Assembly (NCBI GenBank): GCA_030622125.1
Contig: JAUXGM010000001.1
Location: forward strand, 1 to 39,897
Origin: a bacterium
GTDB lineage: Bacteria > AUK180
DNA length: 39,897 nucleotides
Direction: 5' to 3'
Below the pieces are notes generated by a model. It did not search any database. It saw only the letters and a list, made by a program, of their open reading frames with translations, and was not told the DNA's origin. Numbering within the stretch: the stretch's first letter is position 1; the number at the start of each line of letters is the position of its first letter. Positions 25,232 to 33,535 of this stretch are shown here, in pieces. A program made the position numbers and the translations under genes.

Positions 25232-25906
25232 TTACGGATTACTGACGGGAACCCTATATGTTGCACACCTTGCAAGCAATGAAAAGATTGCAATCTCGGT
25301 TCGTAATATATACGGAGAAAGATTGATCGGTTGAAAACCGTTTGTGATAAGTAATTTCTCTTCTTTTTCGGTAAATCCTCCCTCGGGACCTATAACAATT
25401 TTTGAAATAAAATTTTTGGGTTTCTGTTTTTTCTCCTTAAAAAATAATGAGCCGAAATAGCCATTTTTATCATCGCACTTGATATCATTAAATCCAATTA
25501 TATCCGATAATTTAGGAAGATATGGGTTACCGCTTTGCTTTATACCTTCTATCAATAATCGTTCATCGGAACTTTGCCATTTTCTCTTTGCAACAGAATA
25601 GGTTGAATTAAAAAGGTAGATATTTTTTATTGGATATGCGGTAATATTCCGCATAATAAAACGATGTGAACTATTTTTTATCATCGGGAGATAAACATCA
25701 ATTGTATGCAAGCGACTTTCTTTAAATCTTTCTATTACCTTTATTTTTTTCTCTCCGTCAAAGATCCCAATTGCAACATTGCCATCACCGGACAATATTT
25801 TAATTTTTTCTTTCTTTACTCTTAAAACTTTTAAGTGTCTTATACTGTTTTTAGAAAGCTCAATTGTGCTACCTTCTATATTCCTTTGGAAAATATTAGG
25901 AATCAT
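25232..25906 (-). CDS. rsmE: 16S rRNA (uracil-1498-N3)-methyltransferase RsmE
   Basis: RsmE is a SPOUT methyltransferase for U1498 of 16S rRNA. Evidence is the N-terminal PUA-like part with IRHLKVLRVKKEKIKILSG and the C-terminal knot IVIGPEGGFTEKEEKLL...NLSPYILRTEIAIFSLLA, where IGPEGGF and LxxxILRxETA form the SAM site (here RTEIA). The frame extends 13 codons further up (to 25945), but ATG 25906 gives MIPNIFQRN, matching the usual N-terminus, and overlaps DUF3467 by only 11 nt. It is the last gene of a nine-gene minus-strand group and converges on the HD-GYP gene. Confidence 0.93.
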   Translation of the reverse strand: MIPNIFQRNIEGSTIELSKNSIRHLKVLRVKKEKIKILSGDGNVAIGIFDGEKKIKVIERFKESRLHTIDVYLPMIKNSSHRFIMRNITAYPIKNIYLFNSTYSVAKRKWQSSDERLLIEGIKQSGNPYLPKLSDIIGFNDIKCDDKNGYFGSLFFKEKKQKPKNFISKIVIGPEGGFTEKEEKLLITNGFQPINLSPYILRTEIAIFSLLARCATYRVPVSNP

Positions 25907-26198
25907 CTTGTAGTTTGAATCCAATATTTGTCCCATCTTTTTCATTAGGTAATTTTATCTTACCAACTGTTTTTTCATAGTCATCTATGCGTTTACTTAT
26001 TACTTTACTCAAAATTTTCGCATTTTTTGGATTCAATATTATCCTTGATTTTACCTGAGCAACAGGAACCCCGGGGGCAATTCTTGCAAAATCTATAATG
26101 AATTCCGAGTCATTAAATATTACATTGGCAATATTTATATATTCTCCGCTTCCGATCTTCTCATCGATCTTAAATTCAATCCTTTTTTGTTTTCCCAC
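25896..26198 (-). CDS. DUF3467 protein
   Basis: A 100-residue protein matching DUF3467: IDEKIGSGEYINIANVIFND, SEFIIDFARIAPGVPVAQVKSRIILNPKNAKIL, then DDYEKTVGKI. This small family is widespread and uncharacterised. It overlaps the DJ-1/PfpI gene by 23 nt upstream and rsmE by 11 nt downstream, so it is probably co-translated with both. Confidence 0.88.
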   Translation of the reverse strand: MGKQKRIEFKIDEKIGSGEYINIANVIFNDSEFIIDFARIAPGVPVAQVKSRIILNPKNAKILSKVISKRIDDYEKTVGKIKLPNEKDGTNIGFKLQDDS

Positions 26199-26775
26199 TT
26201 TTTTTCTCCTTTAAATATTTTAAAATTTTATCCGCAAATTTTTTAGCACTTCCCGGACCATCGGCAGTTATGATATTATCATTTATAACTACACCGGTTA
26301 GATATTTTATTTTTTCCTTTTTAAATATCTTCTTCGTTTCAAATGTCGGATAACAAGTTGCCGTTTTTCCATTCAAGATGCCTGCTTTCACGAGAACTAT
26401 CGGACCAAAACAAATAGCTGCTACTAATTTTCCCGCTTTATTAAATTCCAGTATCTTATCGTGCAAAATTTTGTTTTCCCATAGGCATTTCTTTACTCCA
26501 ATACCACCGATTATAACTATTCCATCGTATTTTTTTACATCAATTTCATTGATCACTTTTTTTACAGCTTCCTTTTGAATTCTAAACATATCCCAAAAAT
26601 CACCAGTTCTCGTAGAATAAATATCATAATTGATGTTGTTCCTTTTTAACATTTCTCTTACGGAATTTAATTCTTTTGCTTGAAAACCTCCCGGTGAGAT
26701 TATAACGGCAATATTTTGAGTAAATGTAATTGTAGATAAGATCCAAATTAAAATAAGTATCATAGCTCTTTTCAT
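26176..26775 (-). CDS. Exported DJ-1/PfpI-family protein
   Basis: A 199-residue protein with an N-terminal signal peptide or anchor (MKRAMILILIWILSTITFTQ) followed by a DJ-1/PfpI domain: IAVIISPGGFQAKELNSVREML, GIVIIGGIGVKK and the nucleophile elbow AAICFGPIVLVKAGILNGKTAT with Cys122 (usually AICHGP; the His is Phe here). PADGPGSAKKFADKIL-like residues close the domain (TADGPGSA in this protein). The family includes chaperones, deglycase-like proteins and proteases; which applies is unclear. A signal sequence is unusual, as most relatives are cytoplasmic. The alr stop lies one base away. Confidence 0.82.
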   Translation of the reverse strand: MKRAMILILIWILSTITFTQNIAVIISPGGFQAKELNSVREMLKRNNINYDIYSTRTGDFWDMFRIQKEAVKKVINEIDVKKYDGIVIIGGIGVKKCLWENKILHDKILEFNKAGKLVAAICFGPIVLVKAGILNGKTATCYPTFETKKIFKKEKIKYLTGVVINDNIITADGPGSAKKFADKILKYLKEKKSGKTKKD

Positions 26776-26776
26776 A

Positions 26777-28633
26777 CTATTCCTCCCAGTAAAATATTAT
26801 CCCGCTTTCAGGATATATAAAACTATTATCACTGATTGCAATTTTTATACCATTTTTTTCTTTTTTGATCCTTTCTTTTATGTTCCTTCCGGTAAAAAAT
26901 GGAAAATATTTTATTCCCTTGGATTTTACAGAAAATTCTATCTCTGCATTTTTAGTGAAATCAGTAAAAAACACGGGAAATAGTCTCATATCTTTTTTAT
27001 AAAAAGTTGCTATTTCAATTTTAAAATGTCCCTTATTTCTCACTGAATTTTTGTATCTATATCTATAAATATGCTGATCTTTTTCAATCTTCTTGCTGTA
27101 TCTTAATTCATTTTCATCTATGTAAAAAGATTTGATGATAAAATCATCTTTCAAGAGCTCTTCTTTTTCTAAAAATTCCCTATATATAAAACTCCTGTCT
27201 TTAAGAAAATCCTCAAGTGTTTTATTGTTATTGGTAACCCCGATTTTCATCATACCTTCCGTAATCCATTTATCAAATGAAATAACCGTATCTACTCTAT
27301 AGAATTCACGATTAAAATTTTTGAGTTCTATCTTATATTTAAAATTTTCCCTGACAAGATTCCATGAACTACCAAACAACTGTTTGAAAAAATCTTCTTT
27401 TATGTGGTTTCCCAGTTCGCCTGAAAGGTCAATATTATAAAGTTTTTTTACTATTTTAAGAATATCAAGATCTTTCACTATTGAAGGTAGTGGTCTTTTA
27501 TTTGTTTCCTTTATCTTAGAGGGCAAAATATAAATTCGTATTGCCCTTCTTCCGATATTACTTAATACCTCATAAGAAATTGTTTTAAGTTCATTTGCAA
27601 TATCGTCCGCTGTTATTTTTACACCACCATCCTGTCCGATAATTGTTACAATATCACCTTTCTTTATCGGTGTAATAGCATTTGTGATATCCACCATTAT
27701 CATATCCATTGTAACCGTTCCAATTATTGGAAATTTCTGTCCTTTTATAATTACCATTCCATTATTGGAAAGAAACCGGAAAAAACCATCGGCGTAACCA
27801 ACAGGGATAACAGCAATCTTTGCTTTCTTTTTTGTGATAAATGTTCTTCCGTAAGAAATTGACTTTTCTTTATCATATTCTTTGACAAGTACAATTTTGC
27901 TTTTAAAGCTCATGATCGGAGTTGTTAAATCCTGGGTTTGCCCATCCGGAGCATATCCAAAGGAGAGAAGTCCTATTCTAATCATATTAAAGATTGAATC
28001 TTTGTAATTAAGGACTCCACCTGAATTTGTAATATGACGCAACTGAAAATGATAACCTTTTTTATTTAAATCTTCAATTATCATTTTGAATTTCTTGATC
28101 TGTGATCTTGTAAATTTGTTTTGCGTTTCCGATATGGGAAAATGACTGAATAATCCTTCTATCTCTAAATTTTTTAATGACCAAATTTTTTTAATATTTT
28201 TGTAAAGATCTTTTTCCAAAAAACCGCCGCGACCCATACCGGTATCAACTTCAAGATGAACCTTGAGCCTTTTGTTAACAGATCTATTTAATCTGACCGC
28301 AAAATCAAGATCGGATATAGATGGGATTAAATTGTAGCTAACAATATCGTCTATTTCTTCTTTTATAGATGGACCCAGTATGATTATATCCCCTTTTATT
28401 CCGTTTTCCCGCAATAAAATCCCCTCTTTTGCATTTGCAACACCAAAAAATTTTATACCAAGTTGACTTGCCGATCTTGCTATTTCAACGCTTCCATGTC
28501 CATATCCATCGGCTTTTACTACCTGCAAATAATTTATTTTTTTTGAAAACAGTGAAGATATTGCTTTTACATTTTTTTCATATCTGTTTAGATCAATTTC
28601 AACCCAACTTCTATATGAGTCTTCTTTTACCAT
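26777..28633 (-). CDS. alr: Alanine racemase with a long C-terminal extension
   Basis: Residues 1-372 are a complete PLP-dependent alanine racemase that makes D-alanine for peptidoglycan: Lys40 in VVKADGYGHG, HLEVDTGMGRGGF, ITNSGG, SFGYAPDG, second-base Tyr261 in ISYGRTF, PVGYADGF, GTVTMDMIMVDI and the terminal RRAIRIYIL. Normal Alr ends there at 360-390 residues. This protein has ~245 more, with a short helical part (~383-410: VKDLDILKIVKKLY), SGELGNHIKEDFFKQLFGS, then alternating strand-like charged sequence rich in Tyr and Phe (QHIYRYRYKN, KNAEIEFSVKSKGIKYFPFF). I do not recognise the extension, and no stop or frameshift separates it. It overlaps the lipoprotein gene upstream by 7 nt; AAGGG precedes the ATG. 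Confidence 0.9.
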   Translation of the reverse strand: MVKEDSYRSWVEIDLNRYEKNVKAISSLFSKKINYLQVVKADGYGHGSVEIARSASQLGIKFFGVANAKEGILLRENGIKGDIIILGPSIKEEIDDIVSYNLIPSISDLDFAVRLNRSVNKRLKVHLEVDTGMGRGGFLEKDLYKNIKKIWSLKNLEIEGLFSHFPISETQNKFTRSQIKKFKMIIEDLNKKGYHFQLRHITNSGGVLNYKDSIFNMIRIGLLSFGYAPDGQTQDLTTPIMSFKSKIVLVKEYDKEKSISYGRTFITKKKAKIAVIPVGYADGFFRFLSNNGMVIIKGQKFPIIGTVTMDMIMVDITNAITPIKKGDIVTIIGQDGGVKITADDIANELKTISYEVLSNIGRRAIRIYILPSKIKETNKRPLPSIVKDLDILKIVKKLYNIDLSGELGNHIKEDFFKQLFGSSWNLVRENFKYKIELKNFNREFYRVDTVISFDKWITEGMMKIGVTNNNKTLEDFLKDRSFIYREFLEKEELLKDDFIIKSFYIDENELRYSKKIEKDQHIYRYRYKNSVRNKGHFKIEIATFYKKDMRLFPVFFTDFTKNAEIEFSVKSKGIKYFPFFTGRNIKERIKKEKNGIKIAISDNSFIYPESGIIFYWEE

Positions 28634-29001
28634 TTATTATGGCCCTTTGCTTTGCCTTTACCTCTTTTTTGTTTATTTTCTTTTTGATGAGCTTTTCTTG
28701 CCTTCATTCTTCTTCTTGCATTAATTAGTCCCGGTGGTATCTTTCTAACAATTACAAAAGGTCCCTTCCAATATTGAGAAACATACCAATAACTATTCTC
28801 AAATATATACCATCTTCCATCAAAAAAGAAAACACGGACAGGGTAATTTTTTACATAATAAATTCCACCCATTCCAGGAACTAAAACGATAGCAGGTTTT
28901 ACCTTTAACACAAGACGCGGCTTGGGCGGTGCTTCTTTTATATAGATACTACAAGAAGCAAACAACGCCATGAGCACAAGAAAAAATAAATACTTTTTCA
29001 T
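28627..29001 (-). CDS. Small lipoprotein with aromatic YxxxxWY repeats and a basic tail
   Basis: A 124-residue predicted lipoprotein: signal MKKYLFFLVLMALFASC with lipobox FASC (Cys17). The core has VRVFFFDGRWYIFENSYWYV then QYWKGPFVIVRKIPPGLI, a pattern seen in small secreted proteins with repeated Y-x-GxWY and GPWVxV motifs of unknown function. The C-terminus is very basic (ARRRMKARKAHQKENK). GGAGG is correctly spaced before the ATG. It lies between the BY-kinase and alr genes, so a role at the envelope is likely but unproven. Confidence 0.75.
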   Translation of the reverse strand: MKKYLFFLVLMALFASCSIYIKEAPPKPRLVLKVKPAIVLVPGMGGIYYVKNYPVRVFFFDGRWYIFENSYWYVSQYWKGPFVIVRKIPPGLINARRRMKARKAHQKENKQKRGKGKAKGHNKW

Positions 29002-29013
29002 AACACCTCCATA

Positions 29014-31155
29014 TTATTTATCTACATCATCGTAATTGTAATAATAGGTCTGACCATAGTAATAATAATAGTAGCCATAACCGCCTCTCAATGGAATACC
29101 ATTTAAAACAACTCCTATCAGCTTTCCGCCGCTTTTTTTAAGCGAATCAATAGCAAGTGTAACTCTATGTCTACCAATTTGATTTGATCTAATAACGAAC
29201 AAAACTCCATCTACTTTATTGGATAAAACCACTGCATCGGTAAGAGCATTTACAGGTGGAGTATCAAAAAGAATATATTCATATCCAATATCCGAAAGTT
29301 CTTTGATCAATTTAAAAACCTTTGGTGAATCAAGAAATTCCGATGATGAACGGGTATGAGGTCCACAAGACAAAATTGAATGATATGGATTTACACCCGG
29401 AGAAATAATTTCTTTAACATTTTTTACTGTACCTTCAAAATAATTGGTTACACCAAGATTATTTGACACATTAAATATTCTATGTAGGGCGGGCTTTCTC
29501 ATATCTGCATCAACTACTATTGTTTTTTTCTTATTAAGAGATAGTATTATTGAAAGATTTGCAACAGTAATTGATTTCCCCTCTTTTGTTTCCGAACTGG
29601 TGATTATCAATGATTTAACACCTTTTTTATCCTTTAATCCCTTTGAATAGGACAACAATGTTCTTAGTTCTTTGTACGATTCATGAACGGTAGATTTTTG
29701 AGAAATATTTGTAATGAGATTTTCCTTAAATGTTCTTGTAATATATTTTGCCCGTTTTCCGGTTATGATCGCCCATTTGCTTAATTTATCCTCATTTTGA
29801 TATATCTCGGGTATCTTTCCTATTAGATTTACATCAAACATTTTTTCAATATTATCCGATGGTTTAACGGTAGTATCAAGGTATTCAATTAAAAAGGCGA
29901 AACCGAGGGAAACAATTAATGAGATCATAAACATAAACAAAAAGTACTGCGTCTTACTTGTTGTTACCGCTCTTGATGGTGTGATTGCTCTATCAACGAT
30001 CCTTATTGTGCTACCCTGAGTAATATTTTGTAATTCAAGTTGTTTTTCCTGTTCAAGTAATACCGAATATAATTTTTCATTTATTGAAAGTTTTCTTGCA
30101 AGGGTAAGATACTCCATCTCCGTTTCAGGAATTGCCTTGAATTTCTTATCAAGATTCTTTAATAAAAAATCGGATTTCGTAATTTGATAATTGAGTTCTA
30201 TCAATCTTTTTTCAAGTGTTGTTTTCTGAGAATAAAGTGTGAAAATGGAAACACTATCTCCCATCGCCGATATCTTATTCAACAATTTGGCTTTCATCTC
30301 AATCAAGCGTGCTTCTATTCCTTTTAAATATGCGGAGTCATTTTTATAGTAGACGGATGCTTGTTCATATTCCTCCTGAAGTTTTAGATATGTTGCAAAT
30401 TCCGGCGAGTTTTCAATATCTTTTATTACCCTTGTATCCTTACTGTTTTTTAGGTTATTCAGCTGTTGATTTATTTTTTTAATAGATTTATTTATAGAGT
30501 TCTTCTCCATTTCACTATTAAGTTTTTCTAACTTTATCTGTGAATAAGTTGAAACAAGACTGTTCATCTCGGTATTCATATCTACTATACCATTTTTTTC
30601 CTTAAATATTTTTATCTCATTTTGAATACTTTTCAAGTCTTTTCCCACCATATTTAGCTGATCATGAACATACATTCCCGCCTTTACGGCATCCTCGTTC
30701 ATAAATCCGGTTTGCAATTCTATATATTTATCTATCAAGGTGTTCAGAAAAGCAGCAATTCGGTCCTTATCGGGTAAGGTTGCACTGATCGTTATTAAGT
30801 TCGTGCCTTCCTCCACTGTAACATATATCCTTGATTTAAGATAACCTATCGAATATGGAAGATTTAACGCATTTTTTGTTTCCTGAATCACACTATTACT
30901 TTTAATAGTAAGTGAGTATGTCTTAACAAGATAGGTAATCGTTCCTTTTATAAAAAATCTTGAAATATCGGAGGATACACCCGGCATTTGATAATTCACA
31001 AGTATCTTTGTATGGGCTGCATACATCTCTTGTTTTTTGCTGACAACAAAGATACCCGATAACATTAAAAGCAAAAATAAAATTAATACAAGCCATTTAT
31101 ATTTAAAAATTATACTCAAATAACGGTATACATTCATACTGCCTTCATTTTCCAT
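29014..31155 (-). CDS. Polysaccharide co-polymerase / BY-kinase (Wzz-Wzc type)
   Basis: A 713-residue fusion. The Wzz chain-length domain (residues 1-425) has membrane segments at ~20-38 and ~403-423 flanking a long coiled-coil extracytoplasmic region. A cytoplasmic bacterial tyrosine kinase follows (~495-690): Walker A ITSSETKEGKS (the usual PG of SSxPGEGKS is TK), Walker A' VVDADMRKP, Walker B ILFDTPPV and the RSNQ segment. The last 20 residues are a tyrosine cluster (11 Tyr between 693 and 708) for autophosphorylation. Such proteins control polymerisation and export of capsule or exopolysaccharide. GGAG precedes the ATG. It overlaps the flippase-like gene by 11 nt. Confidence 0.94.
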   Translation of the reverse strand: MENEGSMNVYRYLSIIFKYKWLVLILFLLLMLSGIFVVSKKQEMYAAHTKILVNYQMPGVSSDISRFFIKGTITYLVKTYSLTIKSNSVIQETKNALNLPYSIGYLKSRIYVTVEEGTNLITISATLPDKDRIAAFLNTLIDKYIELQTGFMNEDAVKAGMYVHDQLNMVGKDLKSIQNEIKIFKEKNGIVDMNTEMNSLVSTYSQIKLEKLNSEMEKNSINKSIKKINQQLNNLKNSKDTRVIKDIENSPEFATYLKLQEEYEQASVYYKNDSAYLKGIEARLIEMKAKLLNKISAMGDSVSIFTLYSQKTTLEKRLIELNYQITKSDFLLKNLDKKFKAIPETEMEYLTLARKLSINEKLYSVLLEQEKQLELQNITQGSTIRIVDRAITPSRAVTTSKTQYFLFMFMISLIVSLGFAFLIEYLDTTVKPSDNIEKMFDVNLIGKIPEIYQNEDKLSKWAIITGKRAKYITRTFKENLITNISQKSTVHESYKELRTLLSYSKGLKDKKGVKSLIITSSETKEGKSITVANLSIILSLNKKKTIVVDADMRKPALHRIFNVSNNLGVTNYFEGTVKNVKEIISPGVNPYHSILSCGPHTRSSSEFLDSPKVFKLIKELSDIGYEYILFDTPPVNALTDAVVLSNKVDGVLFVIRSNQIGRHRVTLAIDSLKKSGGKLIGVVLNGIPLRGGYGYYYYYYGQTYYYNYDDVDK

Positions 31156-32104
31156 TTTTCACTCCTTTTTCACCTAAAATCAAAAATAATCCGCCTGGTA
31201 AACAAATAACGATAAACAAAATTATATAAAGCAAAGAAAGTGCAAGTGACTGGTTTTTATCCACTCCGTATCTTCCAAGTAGAATAACAAATGCACCTTC
31301 TCTGACACCAAATCCCCCCACAGATATCGGCAGCATTGAAATTACAAAGATGATCGGCAGTAGAATAAAGTAGTAGAGAAGTGGGATATCTATACCAAGA
31401 CCAATACCGGTTAAATAACAGGCAATAATGATAGCTATCTGTGCTGTGACCGAATATATAGATGCTTTAATATATATTGATCTTTCATTTTTGGTTTTAA
31501 GAAAGAATTTATATGCTTCCTTTACTTGTTCAATAATCACAATTTTTTTTTCAAAAGGCTTAATAAATATTCGATAGATAAACCTAATAAAATTATGGGA
31601 AAAGAAAAGCAGGCTCACTACGATAAGAAATAACGCAAAAGCAAGAATCCATATTCGTTCATTCCCCTTTAAAAACCTTAATCCGCCGAGGGTGAGAGCA
31701 ATAAGAAGATAAACTATCATTGTAAGAAGACCGATAAGTCTATCTATAAATGTTAATATCAGCCCGGTTGAAGCGGATCCAACTTTTTTTCCAAGTTTGT
31801 AACCTTTTATCGCATCACCGCCGACAGAAGTCGGAAGAAATTGATTAAAGAAAAGCCCTATTAAATAATACTTTAGTGTTATCCAAAAACTGGGTCGCTT
31901 AGGAAACACAGAAAAAAGAATCTCTATTCTTTTTGTTAGAAAAAAGGTATTTAAAAGTATCATCAAAAATGCAAGCAGATAAAATTTTTTATCCAATTTA
32001 CTAAAAGCACCAAGAAACTCATTTACATTTACCTTTGAAAATATAAAGTAAAGTAATAGGATCGTTATCGTGATCCTTAAAACAGTAAATATCTTTTTTT
32101 TCAT
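31145..32104 (-). CDS. Lysylphosphatidylglycerol synthase/UPF0104-like (AglD-type) membrane protein
   Basis: A 319-residue protein with about eight transmembrane helices. Family motifs are FNQFLPTSVGGDAIKGYKLG in the first third and LPISVGGFGVREGAFVILL in the last third, both typical of the UPF0104 / LPG-synthase TM family. Members lacking the catalytic synthetase domain, as here, are found in glycan loci as presumed lipid or glycolipid translocators. The ATG follows directly on the stop of the Wza-like gene (TAG-ATG) with no ribosome-binding site, so translation must be coupled. Export of polysaccharide intermediates is inferred from position. Confidence 0.85.
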   Translation of the reverse strand: MKKKIFTVLRITITILLLYFIFSKVNVNEFLGAFSKLDKKFYLLAFLMILLNTFFLTKRIEILFSVFPKRPSFWITLKYYLIGLFFNQFLPTSVGGDAIKGYKLGKKVGSASTGLILTFIDRLIGLLTMIVYLLIALTLGGLRFLKGNERIWILAFALFLIVVSLLFFSHNFIRFIYRIFIKPFEKKIVIIEQVKEAYKFFLKTKNERSIYIKASIYSVTAQIAIIIACYLTGIGLGIDIPLLYYFILLPIIFVISMLPISVGGFGVREGAFVILLGRYGVDKNQSLALSLLYIILFIVICLPGGLFLILGEKGVKNGK

Positions 32105-32737
32105 CTAATTAATATCAATATTAAAATAATGTAAAAGCACAATTATCGAGGAAGTAAGTGAAAGGACCTTCATAATATTATCAATATCAAAATAAAATAC
32201 TTTTTTAGAGATATAAATTACATCGCCTGTTCGTATTTTGTATCTATTTATCAATATTTTATCATTCTTCTTTATTAACTTTTTGGCATTTACTTTTATA
32301 ATAGTTCCATCTTTTCTAAGTATCTTAATATTACTCAATTTGGCTTTTTTGAGTTCAATGCCGCTTGCCGCAATAACATCAAGTATTGTACTTCCATCAG
32401 GAACCGATATCGTTTTTCCTCCACCCTCAACCGTTCCTAAAACCGAAACCGTTATCGGCGATTTTGCAACAAGAACAATAATGATCTCAGGATTAGTCAA
32501 GAAAGCATTATATCTGTTTTTTAGTGCCTCCTGAACAGAACTTATATCTTTATCTGCAACCGCTTCATCACCTATATAGGGAAGTGTAATGGTACCATCC
32601 GGTTGAACGATATAAATAATCTCATTTAATTCATCCAGCCCCTTGATTATTACCTGTAACTTATCGCCGGATTTAATATTATAGGAAAAAATCGCCGTAC
32701 AAACTAATATTATAAAAAGAAGAAGAAAATTTTTCAC
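32105..32737 (-). CDS. Polysaccharide export protein (Wza-like, poly_export + SLBB)
   Basis: A 210-residue exported protein: signal MKNFLLLFIILVCTAIFS, poly_export domain (YNIKSGDKLQVIIKGLDEL, IVQPDGTITLPYIGDEAV) and one SLBB domain (ITVSVLGTVEGGGKTISVPDG, then TGDVIYISKK). The C-terminal hydrophobic segment (LSLTSSIIVLLHYF) may be a membrane anchor. It is about half the length of E. coli Wza and has no clear lipobox, so it is a minimal export pore or periplasmic adaptor. The GTG start has AGGA 6 nt upstream; the overlapping ATG is immediately followed by a stop. Confidence 0.9.
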   Translation of the reverse strand: MKNFLLLFIILVCTAIFSYNIKSGDKLQVIIKGLDELNEIIYIVQPDGTITLPYIGDEAVADKDISSVQEALKNRYNAFLTNPEIIIVLVAKSPITVSVLGTVEGGGKTISVPDGSTILDVIAASGIELKKAKLSNIKILRKDGTIIKVNAKKLIKKNDKILINRYKIRTGDVIYISKKVFYFDIDNIMKVLSLTSSIIVLLHYFNIDIN

Positions 32738-32760
32738 ATTGTGTCCTAAAAAACAGTTTG

Positions 32761-33456
32761 TTATCTAGGAATTTTAAAAACTTGTCTTGGATAAATAAGG
32801 TCGGGATCTCTTATTTTATCTTTGTTCGCTTTATAGATCACAGGCCATCTAAATGGATCACCATATATCTTTTCCTTCTTAGCAATATTCCACAGACAAT
32901 CTCCACGAACAACCTTATAACTTGCCGGTTTGGAATTTTTTATTTCTAATCCCTTATTAAAAGTATCATTTGCAAGTGTCAATGTCTCCAATGCTTTGTC
33001 ATATTCACCGGCATCAAACTCTGCTTTTGCTTGTTCAATTAGATCCTGTGTTTTCTGATAATACTCAGGCACTGCTTTGATCTCATCTATTTTTGTATTT
33101 AGTTCTTCAAGCTGTTGGGTATAGTCATTTTTTACACCGATAATTCTTTCTGCTTCATTCTTTGCCGAAGTTGCCTCTTCTTTTGACTTATTCGCAAGCT
33201 CAATTGCCTGATTTGCATACTTCTCAACCTCTTCCGATTTTTTGTTCTCATAAGATGCCTGGGCACTTGTAAAGGCTTCTTCCGCTGTTTTGAGCGAGTC
33301 AGAAGCATATTCGTTGGCACCTGCTGCCTTCGCCTGTTCGATCGCTGCTTTTGCATCGTTCATTAACGGATCATATTTTTTCATATTCGGTCCGCAACCA
33401 ACTGTTAAAAGCAATACTGCAATTACAAAAAACATAATACTAACGGTCTTTTTCAT
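32761..33456 (-). CDS. Lipoprotein with DUF4398-like helices and a LysM domain
   Basis: A 231-residue lipoprotein: signal peptide with lipobox LTVGC (Cys21). A Gln/Glu/Ala-rich helical region (~30-175) resembles DUF4398 (NEYASDSLKTAEEAFTSAQA). The C-terminal LysM is adapted to peptidoglycan: YKVVRGDCLWNIAKKEKIYG, WPVIYKANKDKIRDPDLIYP. It probably bridges outer membrane and cell wall. The frame is open to 33501 through the promoter, but ATG 33456 has GGAGG 5 nt upstream, and the promoter occupies the remainder. It leads the minus-strand polysaccharide/alr/rsmE group; the Wza-like gene starts 23 nt after its stop. Confidence 0.88.
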   Translation of the reverse strand: MKKTVSIMFFVIAVLLLTVGCGPNMKKYDPLMNDAKAAIEQAKAAGANEYASDSLKTAEEAFTSAQASYENKKSEEVEKYANQAIELANKSKEEATSAKNEAERIIGVKNDYTQQLEELNTKIDEIKAVPEYYQKTQDLIEQAKAEFDAGEYDKALETLTLANDTFNKGLEIKNSKPASYKVVRGDCLWNIAKKEKIYGDPFRWPVIYKANKDKIRDPDLIYPRQVFKIPR

Positions 33457-33474
33457 AACACCTCCGTTTTTAAT

Positions 33475-33508
33475 ATTATAGTATAACACTTTTTTTTCCA
33501 AAAGTCAA
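33475..33508 (-). promoter_or_regulatory. Promoter of the LysM lipoprotein / polysaccharide operon
   Basis: On the minus strand: TTGACT (33508-33503), a 17-bp spacer with an A8 tract, TATACT (33485-33480) and an overlapping TATAAT (33480-33475), then GGAGG and ATG 33456. From the -35 to the ATG the spacing is 52 bp, and 46 of 52 bases are identical to the region before the mcp gene. Confidence 0.75.
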
Positions 33509-33535
33509 TTTTTTTTTTAGAAAAGTTGAAAAAAA

